This document shows, piece by piece, positions 7,419 to 15,505 of a DNA stretch of 64,000 bases. Positions within the stretch are counted from its first letter, which is position 1; every line of letters begins with the position of its first letter. Source of the DNA: Rhodocyclales bacterium (GTDB taxonomy: Bacteria > Pseudomonadota > Gammaproteobacteria > Burkholderiales > Rhodocyclaceae); contig JAQGMF010000003.1 in the NCBI GenBank assembly GCA_028292505.1, positions 1 through 64,000 on the forward strand, written 5' to 3'. Both the position numbers and the translations under genes were made by a program. A model generated the notes under the pieces. That model made no database searches and was not told the DNA's origin. It was given only the letters and a program-made list of their open reading frames with translations.

Positions 7419-9521
7419 ATGATCAATCCTCTACTCGAATCCCAGGGTCTGCCACGCTTCGACGCTGTCTTGCCCGCGCATGTCAAACCTGCCGTCGACG
7501 CCTTGTTGGCGGAAAACAAAGCGCTGGTCGCGCGCCTGGAGGCCGATACTGCAGCGCCTGACTGGGACAACTTCGTCGCGCCGATGATCGACGCAGGCGA
7601 GCGCTTCGGTCGCGCCTGGGGCGTGGTCGGGCATCTACACGGCGTCATGGATACACCTGCCTGGCGTGAGGCTTACAACGCCTTGCTACCCGAGGTATCG
7701 CGTTACTACGCCGAGCTTGGGCAGAACCTCAAGCTGTTCTCGCGCTATCGCCGGTTGCGCGACAGCGCGACGTTTGCACAGCTGAGCCCGGTGCGTCAGC
7801 GCATCGTCGACAATGAAGTGCGCGACTTCCGTTTGTCGGGCGCCGAGCTGGCGGATGAGCTGAAGCCGCGCTTCCAGGCCATTGCCGAAGAGCAGGCCAG
7901 TCTCGGCGCGAAGTTTTCCGAGAATGTGCTGGATGCGACCAATCATTACGCCGAACACGTGACCGATGAGGCGGTGCTGAAGGGCATCCCCGAAGACGCT
8001 GTTGCGGCGGCGCGTGCGGCTGCGGAAAAAGCCGGCAAGGAGGGCTGGATCTTCACGTTGCACATGCCCGCGTATCTACCTGTCATGCAATACGCCGAGA
8101 ACCGTGGCCTGCGCGAGCGCCTCTATCGTGCCAATGCCACACGTGCTTCCGAGTTCGACAGCGACGGTGCGTCGCCAACGCCCTTCCCCGAGCGCGACAA
8201 CACGCCGAACATCGATCGCATCCTGTCCCTGCGTGCTGAAGCAGCACATATGCTGGGCTATCGCAATTTCGCCGAAGTGTCGCTGGTGCCAAAGATGGCC
8301 GAGACACCGACGGAAGTACTCGACTTCCTGCGCGATCTTGGCCGCCGCGCCAAGCCTTTTGCCGAGCGCGACCTAGCTGAGCTGCGCGAATTCGCGGCGC
8401 GCGAGCTGAGCATTGCCGACGTGCAGCCTTGGGACATCCCCTGGGCTGCGGAGAAGCTGCGCCAGGCGCGCTACGCTTTTTCGGAGCAGGAAGTGAAGCA
8501 GTATTTCCCCGAGCCGATGGTCTTGCGCGGCCTGTTCAGCGTGGTCGAGAATTTATATGGCGTTAGCATTTCGCCCGATACGGCGCCCGTATGGCATGAG
8601 GACGTGCGCTTCTTCCGCATCGAGCGCGAAGGAGGTGAGGGAAATGAGTCAGGCAAGGAACTTGTCGGCCAGTTCTATATCGATCTCTATGCGCGCGACA
8701 CCAAGCGCGGCGGCGCGTGGATGGACAGTGCCATCACACGGCGGCGTTTGCCCAGCGGCGTGCAGACGCCAGTGGCTTACCTGGTCTGCAACTTCCCCGG
8801 CCCGGTGGAAGGCAAATTGCCGACCTTCAGTCACGACGATGTCATAACCCTGTTCCACGAGTGCGGTCACGGTCTGCATCATCTGCTCACACGCGTCGAC
8901 GAGCTGCCGGTGTCGGGCATCGCCGGTGTGGAGTGGGACGCGGTCGAGCTGCCGAGCCAGTTCATGGAGAATTTCTGCTGGGAGTGGGATGTATTGCAAG
9001 ACATGACTGCCCACGCAGAGAGCGGCGAGAAATTGCCGCGCGCGCTGTACGACAAGATGATCGCTGCCAAGAACTTCCAGAGTGGCATGCAGACCGTTCG
9101 GCAGGTCGAGTTTTCCTTGTTCGACATGCGCCTGCATCATGACTACCAGCCCGGCGGCAGCAAGAATGTGCAGGACGTGCTGAAGGAAGTGCGCGATGAG
9201 GTATCGGTGATTATTCCACCGGCATGGCATCGTTTCCCCAATAGCTTCAGCCACATCTTCGCCGGTGGCTACTGCGCGGGCTACTACAGTTACAAATGGG
9301 CCGAAGTGTTGTCGGCAGACGCATTCTCGGCCTTCGAGGAAGCGGCCGCGCAAGGTTCGGCCAGTGTGCTCGACCGCGCCACGGGTCAGCGCTTTGCGGA
9401 TGAAGTCCTGGCCGTCGGCGGCTCGCGGCCGGCGCTGGAATCCTTCAAGGCTTTCCGCGGGCGCGCACCGCAGGTCGATGCGCTGTTGCGCCATAGTGGC
9501 ATGATCGCGGCCGAAGCATAG
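7419..9521 (+). CDS. prlC: Oligopeptidase A (M3 family zinc metallopeptidase)
   Basis: A cytosolic zinc endopeptidase that degrades peptides, including cleaved signal peptides. The reading frame is open from further upstream, but the family N-terminus is MINPLL, so the ATG at 7419 is chosen, giving 700 residues against about 680 in E. coli. The zinc-binding motif HECGH is at residues 480-484 (FHECGHGLHHLL), with the downstream Glu in the SQFMENFCWEW context. C-terminal family motifs such as FAGGYCAGYYSYKWAEV are intact. It is followed by a small DUF4124/glutaredoxin-like gene after 21 bp, probably in one transcript. Confidence 0.95.
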   Translation: MINPLLESQGLPRFDAVLPAHVKPAVDALLAENKALVARLEADTAAPDWDNFVAPMIDAGERFGRAWGVVGHLHGVMDTPAWREAYNALLPEVSRYYAELGQNLKLFSRYRRLRDSATFAQLSPVRQRIVDNEVRDFRLSGAELADELKPRFQAIAEEQASLGAKFSENVLDATNHYAEHVTDEAVLKGIPEDAVAAARAAAEKAGKEGWIFTLHMPAYLPVMQYAENRGLRERLYRANATRASEFDSDGASPTPFPERDNTPNIDRILSLRAEAAHMLGYRNFAEVSLVPKMAETPTEVLDFLRDLGRRAKPFAERDLAELREFAARELSIADVQPWDIPWAAEKLRQARYAFSEQEVKQYFPEPMVLRGLFSVVENLYGVSISPDTAPVWHEDVRFFRIEREGGEGNESGKELVGQFYIDLYARDTKRGGAWMDSAITRRRLPSGVQTPVAYLVCNFPGPVEGKLPTFSHDDVITLFHECGHGLHHLLTRVDELPVSGIAGVEWDAVELPSQFMENFCWEWDVLQDMTAHAESGEKLPRALYDKMIAAKNFQSGMQTVRQVEFSLFDMRLHHDYQPGGSKNVQDVLKEVRDEVSVIIPPAWHRFPNSFSHIFAGGYCAGYYSYKWAEVLSADAFSAFEEAAAQGSASVLDRATGQRFADEVLAVGGSRPALESFKAFRGRAPQVDALLRHSGMIAAEA

Positions 9522-9542
9522 CCAGAGGTTCAGGAGAGGAAT

Positions 9543-10031
9543 ATGACGGGAGGATTGATGAATGCGTTGATGAAGATGCTGTTGCTGGCCGCACTGTTCG
9601 CGCTCTGCGCTGGCAGTGCGCAAGCCCAGGTCTATCGCTGGGTCGACAAGGATGGCAAGGTGCATTACTCCGACAATCCGCCGCCCGACGCCAAGGTCGA
9701 GCAACGCAAGCTGGGCGACAACTCGATCGAGGCCACCAAGCAGGGCTTCGAGACGACGCGTGCCGCACAACTTGCACCAGTGACCCTGTACGTATCGACG
9801 GACTGCAAGGACGTATGCGATCAGGCGCGCAAGCTGCTGAGCGCGCGCAAGGTGCCGTTCAGCGAGAACGTCATCAAGACCAAGGAAGACCTCGGCGCGC
9901 TGGCCAAGCTGACCGGCATCAAGACGCCGCGTGCGCCGACACTAGTGGTTGGTAGCAAGCCGATAGAGGGATTCGAGCCGGGCGCGTGGAATGGTGCGCT
10001 GGACGTGGTAGGTTACCCGAAGGCTCCGTGA
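9543..10031 (+). CDS. DUF4124 / glutaredoxin-like exported protein
   Basis: A 162-residue exported protein. A signal peptide (LLLAALFALCAGSAQAQ) is followed by a DUF4124 domain (VYRWVDKDGKVHYSDNPPP) and a C-terminal thioredoxin-fold, glutaredoxin-like domain from about residue 80 (VTLYVSTDCKDVCDQARKLL, then APTLVVG). The cysteines form CxxxC rather than the normal CxxC, so redox chemistry is uncertain. Two starts are possible: 9543 (RBS AGGAGAGGA) and the ATG at 9558 (RBS GGGAGG). The role is probably periplasmic. DUF4124-plus-glutaredoxin fusions are common in this group of bacteria, but their function is not established. Confidence 0.8.
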   Translation: MTGGLMNALMKMLLLAALFALCAGSAQAQVYRWVDKDGKVHYSDNPPPDAKVEQRKLGDNSIEATKQGFETTRAAQLAPVTLYVSTDCKDVCDQARKLLSARKVPFSENVIKTKEDLGALAKLTGIKTPRAPTLVVGSKPIEGFEPGAWNGALDVVGYPKAP

Positions 10032-10057
10032 CGCAGGTTTCGTTTAGAACCTGTAAC

Positions 10058-10087
10058 ACAACGGGCTGCACACGCAGCCAGCGTTGT
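10058..10087 (+). other. Hairpin downstream of the glutaredoxin-like gene
   Basis: The segment folds as ACAACG-GGCTGC / GCAGCC-AG-CGTTGT with a 4-nt loop and a 2-nt bulge. No T tract follows, so it may be an attenuator, an RNA-stabilising structure or a repeat remnant rather than a terminator. Confidence 0.4.
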
Positions 10088-10180
10088 CGGCTCGCCTGCC
10101 GTGCGTGAGCACAGCGCTGCGCGAGCAGCCTGGCCAGCTACGTGTTCGCTCCATCCTGTTACGGATTCTCAAAGGCACAC

Positions 10181-10594
10181 ATGACCAGCTACATCGAAGG
10201 CTCGTTGACCAAGGACGAAAAGATCATTCACGTCGGTCACATCAGCATGTGGGTCCTGACGCCTTACATCCTCGGCGGTTTGCTGCTCTTGCCCTTGTTC
10301 GGCGCCGGGCTGGCGGTCTGGCTGATGGGTTATATCCGCTACAAAACGACGGAACTGGCAATCACCAACAAACGCATCATCGTGAAGCAGGGTTTCATTC
10401 GCCGGCAGACGATCGAGATCAATCTGAGCAAGGTCGTCAGCATTCAGGTCGATCAGGGGCTATGGGGCCGTGTCTTCGATTTTGGTTCTCTGCTGATTAC
10501 CGGCTCGGGCATTTCGCAGGCGCCCATTCACGCCATCTCCGACCCGATGGGATTTCGTCGCGCTTTTGTTGAAGCGCAGGACGTGCCACTATGA
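10181..10594 (+). CDS. PH domain (bPH2, DUF304-like) membrane protein
   Basis: A 137-residue inner-membrane protein. Residues about 20-50 form a membrane hairpin (MWVLTPYILGGLLLLPLFGAG and LAVWLMGYI). It is followed by a bacterial PH-like domain (TELAITNKRIIVKQGFIRRQ, then EINLSKVVSIQVDQGLWGR and FDFGSLLITGSG). The frame is open upstream, but the ATG at 10181 (MTSYIEGSLTKDEKI) is the usual family start. Such proteins are widespread, and their function is unknown apart from a suspected membrane-associated role. The terminal segment ends close to the dispersed repeat at 10637. Confidence 0.85.
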   Translation: MTSYIEGSLTKDEKIIHVGHISMWVLTPYILGGLLLLPLFGAGLAVWLMGYIRYKTTELAITNKRIIVKQGFIRRQTIEINLSKVVSIQVDQGLWGRVFDFGSLLITGSGISQAPIHAISDPMGFRRAFVEAQDVPL

Positions 10595-10636
10595 TGCGAA
10601 TGGCATTTTACGCGCCCACTTGTTTTCTTCAGAACC

Positions 10637-10720
10637 GTCATTCCCGCGAAAGCGGGAATCCACTCAACCGTACCCAACGTACATCACGTAGAAGTAGATT
10701 CCCGCTTTCGCGGGAATGAC
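10637..10720. repeat. Dispersed palindromic repeat, GTCATTCCCGCGAAAG family, copy 1
   Basis: Two perfect 24-bp inverted arms (10637-10660 and 10697-10720) flank a 36-bp centre. Each arm is itself a small hairpin (CCCGC gaaa GCGGG). A second copy lies at 33656-33734 and shares the right arm plus the adjacent TCACGTAGAAGTA. Such elements are typical of transposase-mobilised REP-like repeats in gamma- and betaproteobacteria. No RAYT transposase gene is in the window. Confidence 0.9.
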
Positions 10721-10757
10721 GGCGTTCTCATGATATTCGCGTCGGCGGCCAGCCGAA

Positions 10758-11747
10758 TCAAGCGCGTCCCAGCAATCCATCCATCACCCACGCCGTTCGT
10801 GCGCCGCTCGTGCCATCGCTCGGGCAAATGCCCTTGCCGCGCAAGGCATCGACGACTGTTTGTATGAGAGGCAGATGTACGTGGGGAGGATTGTCGAAGG
10901 CGAAAGACTCGATATTGCCATTGGCATGCAGCTGCACTTGGCTGTCGTAGAAGCCGAAGCGTACGCTGCCGCGCGTGCCGGTGATTTCCGTCAAGTCCAG
11001 TTGCTCGGCCACCGAAAAGCACCACTGGCCCGTGCCCTGCACGCCGGAGGCGAAGCGGAAGCTGCCACTGACGATGTCTTCCGCAGCATACAGGCCGGCC
11101 TGATTGGTGGCATAGCCTGAGACTTGCGTGATCGGCCCAAGCAGGTAGTCGAGAAAATCCAAGGCATGGCCAGCCAGGTCGACGAAATACCCACCGCCGG
11201 CCAGTGCCGGATCGATGCGCCAGAACTGCGACGGGTCCTTGTCGCGTTCCAGCGATGGACGATGGAAACGCGTGCTGACCATGCGCACCTCGCCGATGGC
11301 GCCGCTGTCGATCAGCGACTTGATCTTTAGATAGCGCGGGAGCGTGCGCCGATAGTAGGCGACGAACAGTGCTATGCCTGCATCATTGCAGGCGGCGTTC
11401 ATGGTCAAGCATTCGGCGTGATTCATCGCCATCGGCTTTTCGACCAGTACCGGTTTGCCGGCTGCCGCACAACGCAGCACGTAGTCCTTGTGCGTTGATG
11501 GCGGGGTGGCGATGTAGATGGCATCGACCTCTGGGTCGGCGATCAGCGCGTCGGCATCGTCATACCACTTTGGTACGCCGTGGCGCCGGGCGTAATCGGC
11601 GGCCAGCGCGCCGTTGCGGCGCATAACGGCGACTAGTTGCGAGCCCTCGGCTTTCTGGAAGCCTGGCCCGCTCTTCACTTCGGTGACATCGCCACAGCCG
11701 ATGATTCCCCAGCGGATGGTGTCGGCATGCATCTTGAACTCGTTCAT
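10758..11747 (-). CDS. Gfo/Idh/MocA family NAD(P)-dependent oxidoreductase
   Basis: A 329-residue cytosolic dehydrogenase. The Rossmann fold opens with IRWGIIGCGDVTEVKSG, and the conserved EKP motif is present (VLVEKPMAMNHAE). The C-terminal domain shows the substrate-side motif GGGYFVDLAGHALDFLDYLL with the family's conserved D and H. Substrates of this family are sugars, inositols or related polyols and cannot be predicted here. The start at 11747 gives MNEFKMHAD, and the internal ATG at residue 6 is an alternative. It is divergent from xthA, with 63 bp between starts. Confidence 0.9.
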   Translation of the reverse strand: MNEFKMHADTIRWGIIGCGDVTEVKSGPGFQKAEGSQLVAVMRRNGALAADYARRHGVPKWYDDADALIADPEVDAIYIATPPSTHKDYVLRCAAAGKPVLVEKPMAMNHAECLTMNAACNDAGIALFVAYYRRTLPRYLKIKSLIDSGAIGEVRMVSTRFHRPSLERDKDPSQFWRIDPALAGGGYFVDLAGHALDFLDYLLGPITQVSGYATNQAGLYAAEDIVSGSFRFASGVQGTGQWCFSVAEQLDLTEITGTRGSVRFGFYDSQVQLHANGNIESFAFDNPPHVHLPLIQTVVDALRGKGICPSDGTSGARTAWVMDGLLGRA

Positions 11748-11810
11748 CGGCGCATCTTTCTGTCAAAATCGGCATGTCGGATTATCCGCGAATTATTCGC
11801 CTGAGCCATC

Positions 11811-12590
11811 GTGAAAATCGTTACCTGGAATGTCAATTCTCTCAAGGTTCGCCTGCCGCACCTGCTCGACTGGTTGGCCGCTACGCAGGTGGACGTGGTC
11901 TGCCTGCAGGAGATCAAGTGCGAGGAAAAATCCTTTCCTTTCGCCGAGCTCGAAGCAGCGGGCTACCAGGCCGTGGCCAGCGGGCAGAAGACCTACAACG
12001 GCGTGGCGATTCTGGCGCGCAGCGAGACCTGTGGCGAGATTCGCGAGGTCCAGCGCAACATCCCCGGCTTCGAGGACGAGCAGCGCCGTGTCATTGTGGC
12101 CACCGTCGGCGGCGTGCGCGTGGTGTGCGGCTATTTTCCGAATGGACAGGCTGTCGGCTCGGAGAAGTTCGAGTACAAGCTACGCTGGCTGACAGCTTTG
12201 ACCGACTGGTTGCGCGAGGAGCTGGCGCTGCATCCGCAACTGGTGCTGGGCGGCGATTACAACATCGCGCCGGAAGATCGTGATGTGACGACGGAATGGC
12301 ATGACGAGATCCATGTGTCGGTGCCCGAGCGTGAGGCGTTCCGTGCCTTGATTGCGCTGGGTATGACGGATGCATTCCGGCTGTTCGAACAACCGGAGAA
12401 ACTCTATTCGTGGTGGGATTACCGCATGATGGCGTTCCGGCGCAACGTCGGTTTGCGCATCGATCATCTGCTGGTGTCGACGGCACTGCGCGATGCGGTG
12501 CGCAGCTGCGTGATCGACAAAGCGCCGCGCAAGCTGGAGCGGCCGTCGGATCATGCGCCTGTCATTGTCGAGCTGGAGACGGTTTTGTAG
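11811..12590 (+). CDS. xthA: Exodeoxyribonuclease III
   Basis: A 259-residue AP endonuclease / 3'-5' exonuclease of base excision repair. All active-site blocks of the EEP fold are visible: NVNSLKVR, CLQEIKCEE, GVAILAR, GGDYNIAPEDRDV, RIDHLLVS and PSDHAPVIVEL. Translation starts at a GTG (11811; KIVTWNVNSL follows), as is common for this gene. Its TAG stop codon forms the outer end of the long palindrome at 12588-12664. Confidence 0.95.
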   Translation: MKIVTWNVNSLKVRLPHLLDWLAATQVDVVCLQEIKCEEKSFPFAELEAAGYQAVASGQKTYNGVAILARSETCGEIREVQRNIPGFEDEQRRVIVATVGGVRVVCGYFPNGQAVGSEKFEYKLRWLTALTDWLREELALHPQLVLGGDYNIAPEDRDVTTEWHDEIHVSVPEREAFRALIALGMTDAFRLFEQPEKLYSWWDYRMMAFRRNVGLRIDHLLVSTALRDAVRSCVIDKAPRKLERPSDHAPVIVELETVL

Positions 12591-12664
12591 GGCGCCAGTG
12601 AGCGTAGCGAACTGCACCATGCCGGACGTGGATGGTGCAGTTCGCTACGCTCACTGGCACCCTA
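12588..12664. repeat. Long near-perfect palindrome at the xthA stop codon
   Basis: Arms of 33 bp (12588-12620 and 12632-12664) pair with a single mismatch around an 11-bp centre, and the inner 27 bp are perfect. The left arm begins with the TAG stop of xthA. It would form a very stable RNA hairpin between the convergent xthA and NTF2-like genes, so it may act as a bidirectional transcription block. No T tract is present, which fits a repeat element better than a classic terminator. Confidence 0.85.
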
Positions 12665-12669
12665 CCGGT

Positions 12670-13110
12670 TTAACGTCTGACCATGCGTTCGGCTTCGACC
12701 TGCTCTTCGCGGATTTTCCATTCACCCGACTGCCTGACCAGCGTCAGACGTTTGCGCGCCGTGCTCATCAGATCCATATCGAGATAATGCTGGGTGAATT
12801 CGGCGTGTGCCGTGTTGGCGTCAACGGCCACCTGCACGTCGCGCAGCATCACGTGGCGAATGGCCGAGGTTTTCAGGCGCATACGACGTTGCTGTTCCCA
12901 TCGCTGACGTGTCAGACCGCCGGTGGGAATGAAGTTGTCAGCGTAGTGGGCGAGGTACTCGGACACATCACCGCGGTCCCAGGATTCGGCCCAGGCGTGG
13001 ACGGCTTGATCGACCCTGTCGCTGTCGGATGGCATCGGTGCCGCGCTCGCGACCATGACGCTCATCGCACCCGCCCAGGCGATACACCAGCGCTTTCCAT
13101 GTCGAAACAT
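12670..13110 (-). CDS. Exported NTF2-like (Cds6 C-terminal-like) protein
   Basis: A 146-residue secreted protein with an N-terminal signal peptide (WCIAWAGAMSVMVASAAP) and a single NTF2-fold domain of the type found at the C-terminus of L,D-transpeptidases (VDQAVHAWAESWDRGDVSEY, then FTQHYLDMDLMSTARKRLTL and EWKIREEQVE). A very strong RBS (AGGAGGGGGTC) precedes the ATG. The role is unknown, possibly envelope or peptidoglycan related by family association. Confidence 0.75.
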   Translation of the reverse strand: MFRHGKRWCIAWAGAMSVMVASAAPMPSDSDRVDQAVHAWAESWDRGDVSEYLAHYADNFIPTGGLTRQRWEQQRRMRLKTSAIRHVMLRDVQVAVDANTAHAEFTQHYLDMDLMSTARKRLTLVRQSGEWKIREEQVEAERMVRR

Positions 13111-13247
13111 GACCCCCTCCTTTTTCGTTGCTCTTTTGCGTCAAGCTAACGAGAAAGCTTTCGAGAGGCGCCGTCATATTTCACGGTGTTCGATACGAAT
13201 CAGGATTTGCACTCGATAAGATTGCGCCTGCCGTGAAATGCATCACG

Positions 13248-13691
13248 TCAATCTGCCGCCGGGTAGTTCGAAGGGCCGGCCGCGAGCAGCGGTTCGCGGC
13301 TAAGCAGCCGGAAGCTCAAAGTGTCGTACTGGTAGCGGCCACTGCTGCTTTCCACGGTCAGCACATGCTGTTGCGGGTCCAGCGACAGCGCGGTGACGCT
13401 GCCACGTTGCGCGTCGTGCAGTCGCGCAATCTCGCTGACACCATTGCGCACGTTCAGCACGCGCACGTCACCAGTGGCGGCTTCTGCGTCGAATACCAGC
13501 GCGTGGCTGGCGTCGACAATGTGCAAGGGGTTGGCGGGCTCGCTCAACGATTGCATGCGCGCGGAATTGCCGAGCCAGGTTGCAAGCGCCAGCAAGGCAC
13601 AACCGATCAGCACACCGAGCAAACTATGTCGCAGCGATGGTGGCTCCAGTCCGATGCGACTGACATATTTTGATGAGTGCCGGGTACACAT
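13248..13691 (-). CDS. Single-pass membrane protein of unknown function
   Basis: A 147-residue protein with a short cytoplasmic N-terminus, one membrane helix (LLGVLIGCALLALATWLG, about residues 24-41) and a periplasmic domain that reads like a short beta-rich module (HALVFDAEAATGDVRVLNV, then VTALSLDPQQHVLTVESS). A good RBS (AAAGGAG) precedes the ATG. The architecture loosely recalls PuhC-type assembly factors, but there is no motif to support that and no photosynthesis gene nearby. I do not recognise the family. Confidence 0.6.
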   Translation of the reverse strand: MCTRHSSKYVSRIGLEPPSLRHSLLGVLIGCALLALATWLGNSARMQSLSEPANPLHIVDASHALVFDAEAATGDVRVLNVRNGVSEIARLHDAQRGSVTALSLDPQQHVLTVESSSGRYQYDTLSFRLLSREPLLAAGPSNYPAAD

Positions 13692-13901
13692 GTCGTTCTC
13701 CTTTGGAGGCTGCCCTGCAGGCCTCTCTCCGCACAGATTCGCGTCGACACGACGCTGTTTCTTGATCTATGCTCTGGAGCGGACAATACCGAACACTTTT
13801 GTTATTAACCCGATACAATTTTCAATACGATTCTTTGCACTGTACTGGCGTCGCCGCCATGACAGTCCTGCAAAAGCGGTGATCAGAGAAGGAGCCATCG
13901 G

Positions 13902-15299
13902 ATGCAACTGAGCCTCTCAACGCAAAACCCGCTGCCGCTGGTGGAGCAAATCGTCGGTGCCGTGCGCGGCCAGATCGATGATCGCCTGTTGCGACCCGGC
14001 GCGCGTCTGCCGGCAATTCGCCAGTTTGCCGAGCATCACGGCATCAGCCGCTTCACCGTGGTGGAAGCCTATGATCGCCTGGTTGCGCAGGGCTATCTGC
14101 TGTCCAAGCGTGGCGCCGGCTTCTTTGTCGCAGCACGTGAGGAGACCGTTTCTGCCGCTTTGCCCGCCATGCAACGCCAGCGTGCCATCGATGTCGCCTG
14201 GCTGATGCGCCGCGCACTCTCCGATGCGCCCGATATGCTCAAGGCCAGCGTGGGTTGGCTGCCGCCGAGCTGGCTCGACAACGAGGCCATCAGCAAGGCC
14301 GTGCGCCAACTTTCGCGTGGCGATCAAGGTGTGCGCTTCGGTTGCTATGGCGAGCCCAACGGCTATCGTCCCTTGCGCGAACATCTACGTGTCATGCTGG
14401 CGGCGCAGGGCATCGAGGCGCATCCCGACCAGATCGTGCTGACACAGGGGGCCACGCAGGCGCTGGATCTCGTTGCGCGTTTCTTCATCCGCCCCGGGGA
14501 CACGGTGCTGGTCGACGATCCCGGTTATTTCAATCTTTTCGGCGCACTGCGGCTGCTTGGCGCGCATCTCATCGGCGTGCCGCGCGGCGAAGGCGGCCCC
14601 GATGCCGAAGTGCTGGAACAACTGGCGGCGCAGCACAAGCCCAAGCTCTTCATCACGCACTCGGTCCTGCATAATCCCACTGGCATAAATCTGAACGCCG
14701 CCACGGCCTATCGCGTGCTGCAGGTGGCCGAGCGTCATGACTTCACGGTGGTGGAGGACGATACCTACGCCGACCTTCACACTGGCCCGGCTGCGCGCAT
14801 GGCTGCGCTGGACCAGCTCAAGCGTGTCATTTTCATCGGCAGCTTTTCGAAGACCTTATCGGCGAATATGCGTGTGGGCTATCTCGCCTGTACGCAGGAT
14901 CTTGCCCACGAACTTGCCGACGTGAAGCTGCTCACTTCCGTCAGCAACTCGGAATTCACTGAGCAGGTCATTCATCGCCTGCTCACCGAAGGGCATCACC
15001 GCAAACACATCGAGCGTCTGCAGTCGCGCCTTGCCGACAACACGGCGCGTGCCGCGCGCATGCTCGAATCGGCCGGCCTGAGTTTTCGCTATCCGGACGG
15101 CGGCGTCTTCATCTGGGCTCGCGTGCCCGGCACGGAAGATGCCACGCCGCTGGCCGAGCTGGCCGAGAAGTCGAACATCGTGCTGGCGCCAGGCAAGATA
15201 TTCCGCCCGCAATTGCAGCCTTCACCGTACCTGCGCATCAACGTGGCTTATGTCAATGACATTCGTATGGAGCGCTTTCTGGCTAGCGCGTTGAAGTAA
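13902..15299 (+). CDS. MocR/PdxR-type regulator: GntR HTH fused to aminotransferase-like domain
   Basis: A 465-residue protein. The winged HTH of GntR type occupies about residues 10-80 (RLLRPGARLPAIRQFAEHHG, then VVEAYDRLVAQGYLLSKRGA). It is followed by a fold-type I aminotransferase domain with NPTGINLNAATAYRVL, VVEDDTYADLH and the PLP-lysine motif FIGSFSKTLSANMRVGYL. MocR proteins sense PLP or its aldimine and control vitamin B6, GABA or taurine genes, often divergent to themselves. Here the divergent neighbour is the unknown membrane protein at 13248-13691, so the target is unclear. RBS AGAAGGAG precedes the ATG. Confidence 0.92.
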   Translation: MQLSLSTQNPLPLVEQIVGAVRGQIDDRLLRPGARLPAIRQFAEHHGISRFTVVEAYDRLVAQGYLLSKRGAGFFVAAREETVSAALPAMQRQRAIDVAWLMRRALSDAPDMLKASVGWLPPSWLDNEAISKAVRQLSRGDQGVRFGCYGEPNGYRPLREHLRVMLAAQGIEAHPDQIVLTQGATQALDLVARFFIRPGDTVLVDDPGYFNLFGALRLLGAHLIGVPRGEGGPDAEVLEQLAAQHKPKLFITHSVLHNPTGINLNAATAYRVLQVAERHDFTVVEDDTYADLHTGPAARMAALDQLKRVIFIGSFSKTLSANMRVGYLACTQDLAHELADVKLLTSVSNSEFTEQVIHRLLTEGHHRKHIERLQSRLADNTARAARMLESAGLSFRYPDGGVFIWARVPGTEDATPLAELAEKSNIVLAPGKIFRPQLQPSPYLRINVAYVNDIRMERFLASALK

Positions 15300-15367
15300 G
15301 TGAAGGGCTTGGTGTTGAAGACCTGCTTCCTCAAGAAGGTTTGGTGCGCACTGGCCATTTGTCAGTA

Positions 15368-15490
15368 TGCAAAATGCAACGTCGGCGTGGGGCTCAGTGA
15401 AAACTGCGCCGGATGTGTGCCTCGACATGCGGCGCAGTTTTCACTGCGCCCTACGCTTGCCGACGTGCGATCCGCCTGTTGCATTTGGCA
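15368..15490. repeat. Imperfect 123-bp palindrome with perfect 16-bp core arms
   Basis: The core arms CAGTGAAAACTGCGCC (15395-15410) and its complement (15431-15446) enclose 20 bp. Outer arms at 15368-15380 and 15478-15490 pair with one mismatch, and ACGTCGGC/GCCGACGT pair between them. The right core half, from ATGCGGCGCAGTTTTCACTG on, recurs at 33596 within another repeat. It lies between the convergent MocR and carbonic anhydrase genes. Confidence 0.8.
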
Positions 15491-15505
15491 TATCTGCGCG
15501 GACTG

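Noticed and set aside
13248-13691. PuhC-type photosynthetic assembly factor
   Set aside because: Only the general layout (one helix plus small beta domain) is similar. There are no diagnostic residues and no photosynthesis genes in the window.
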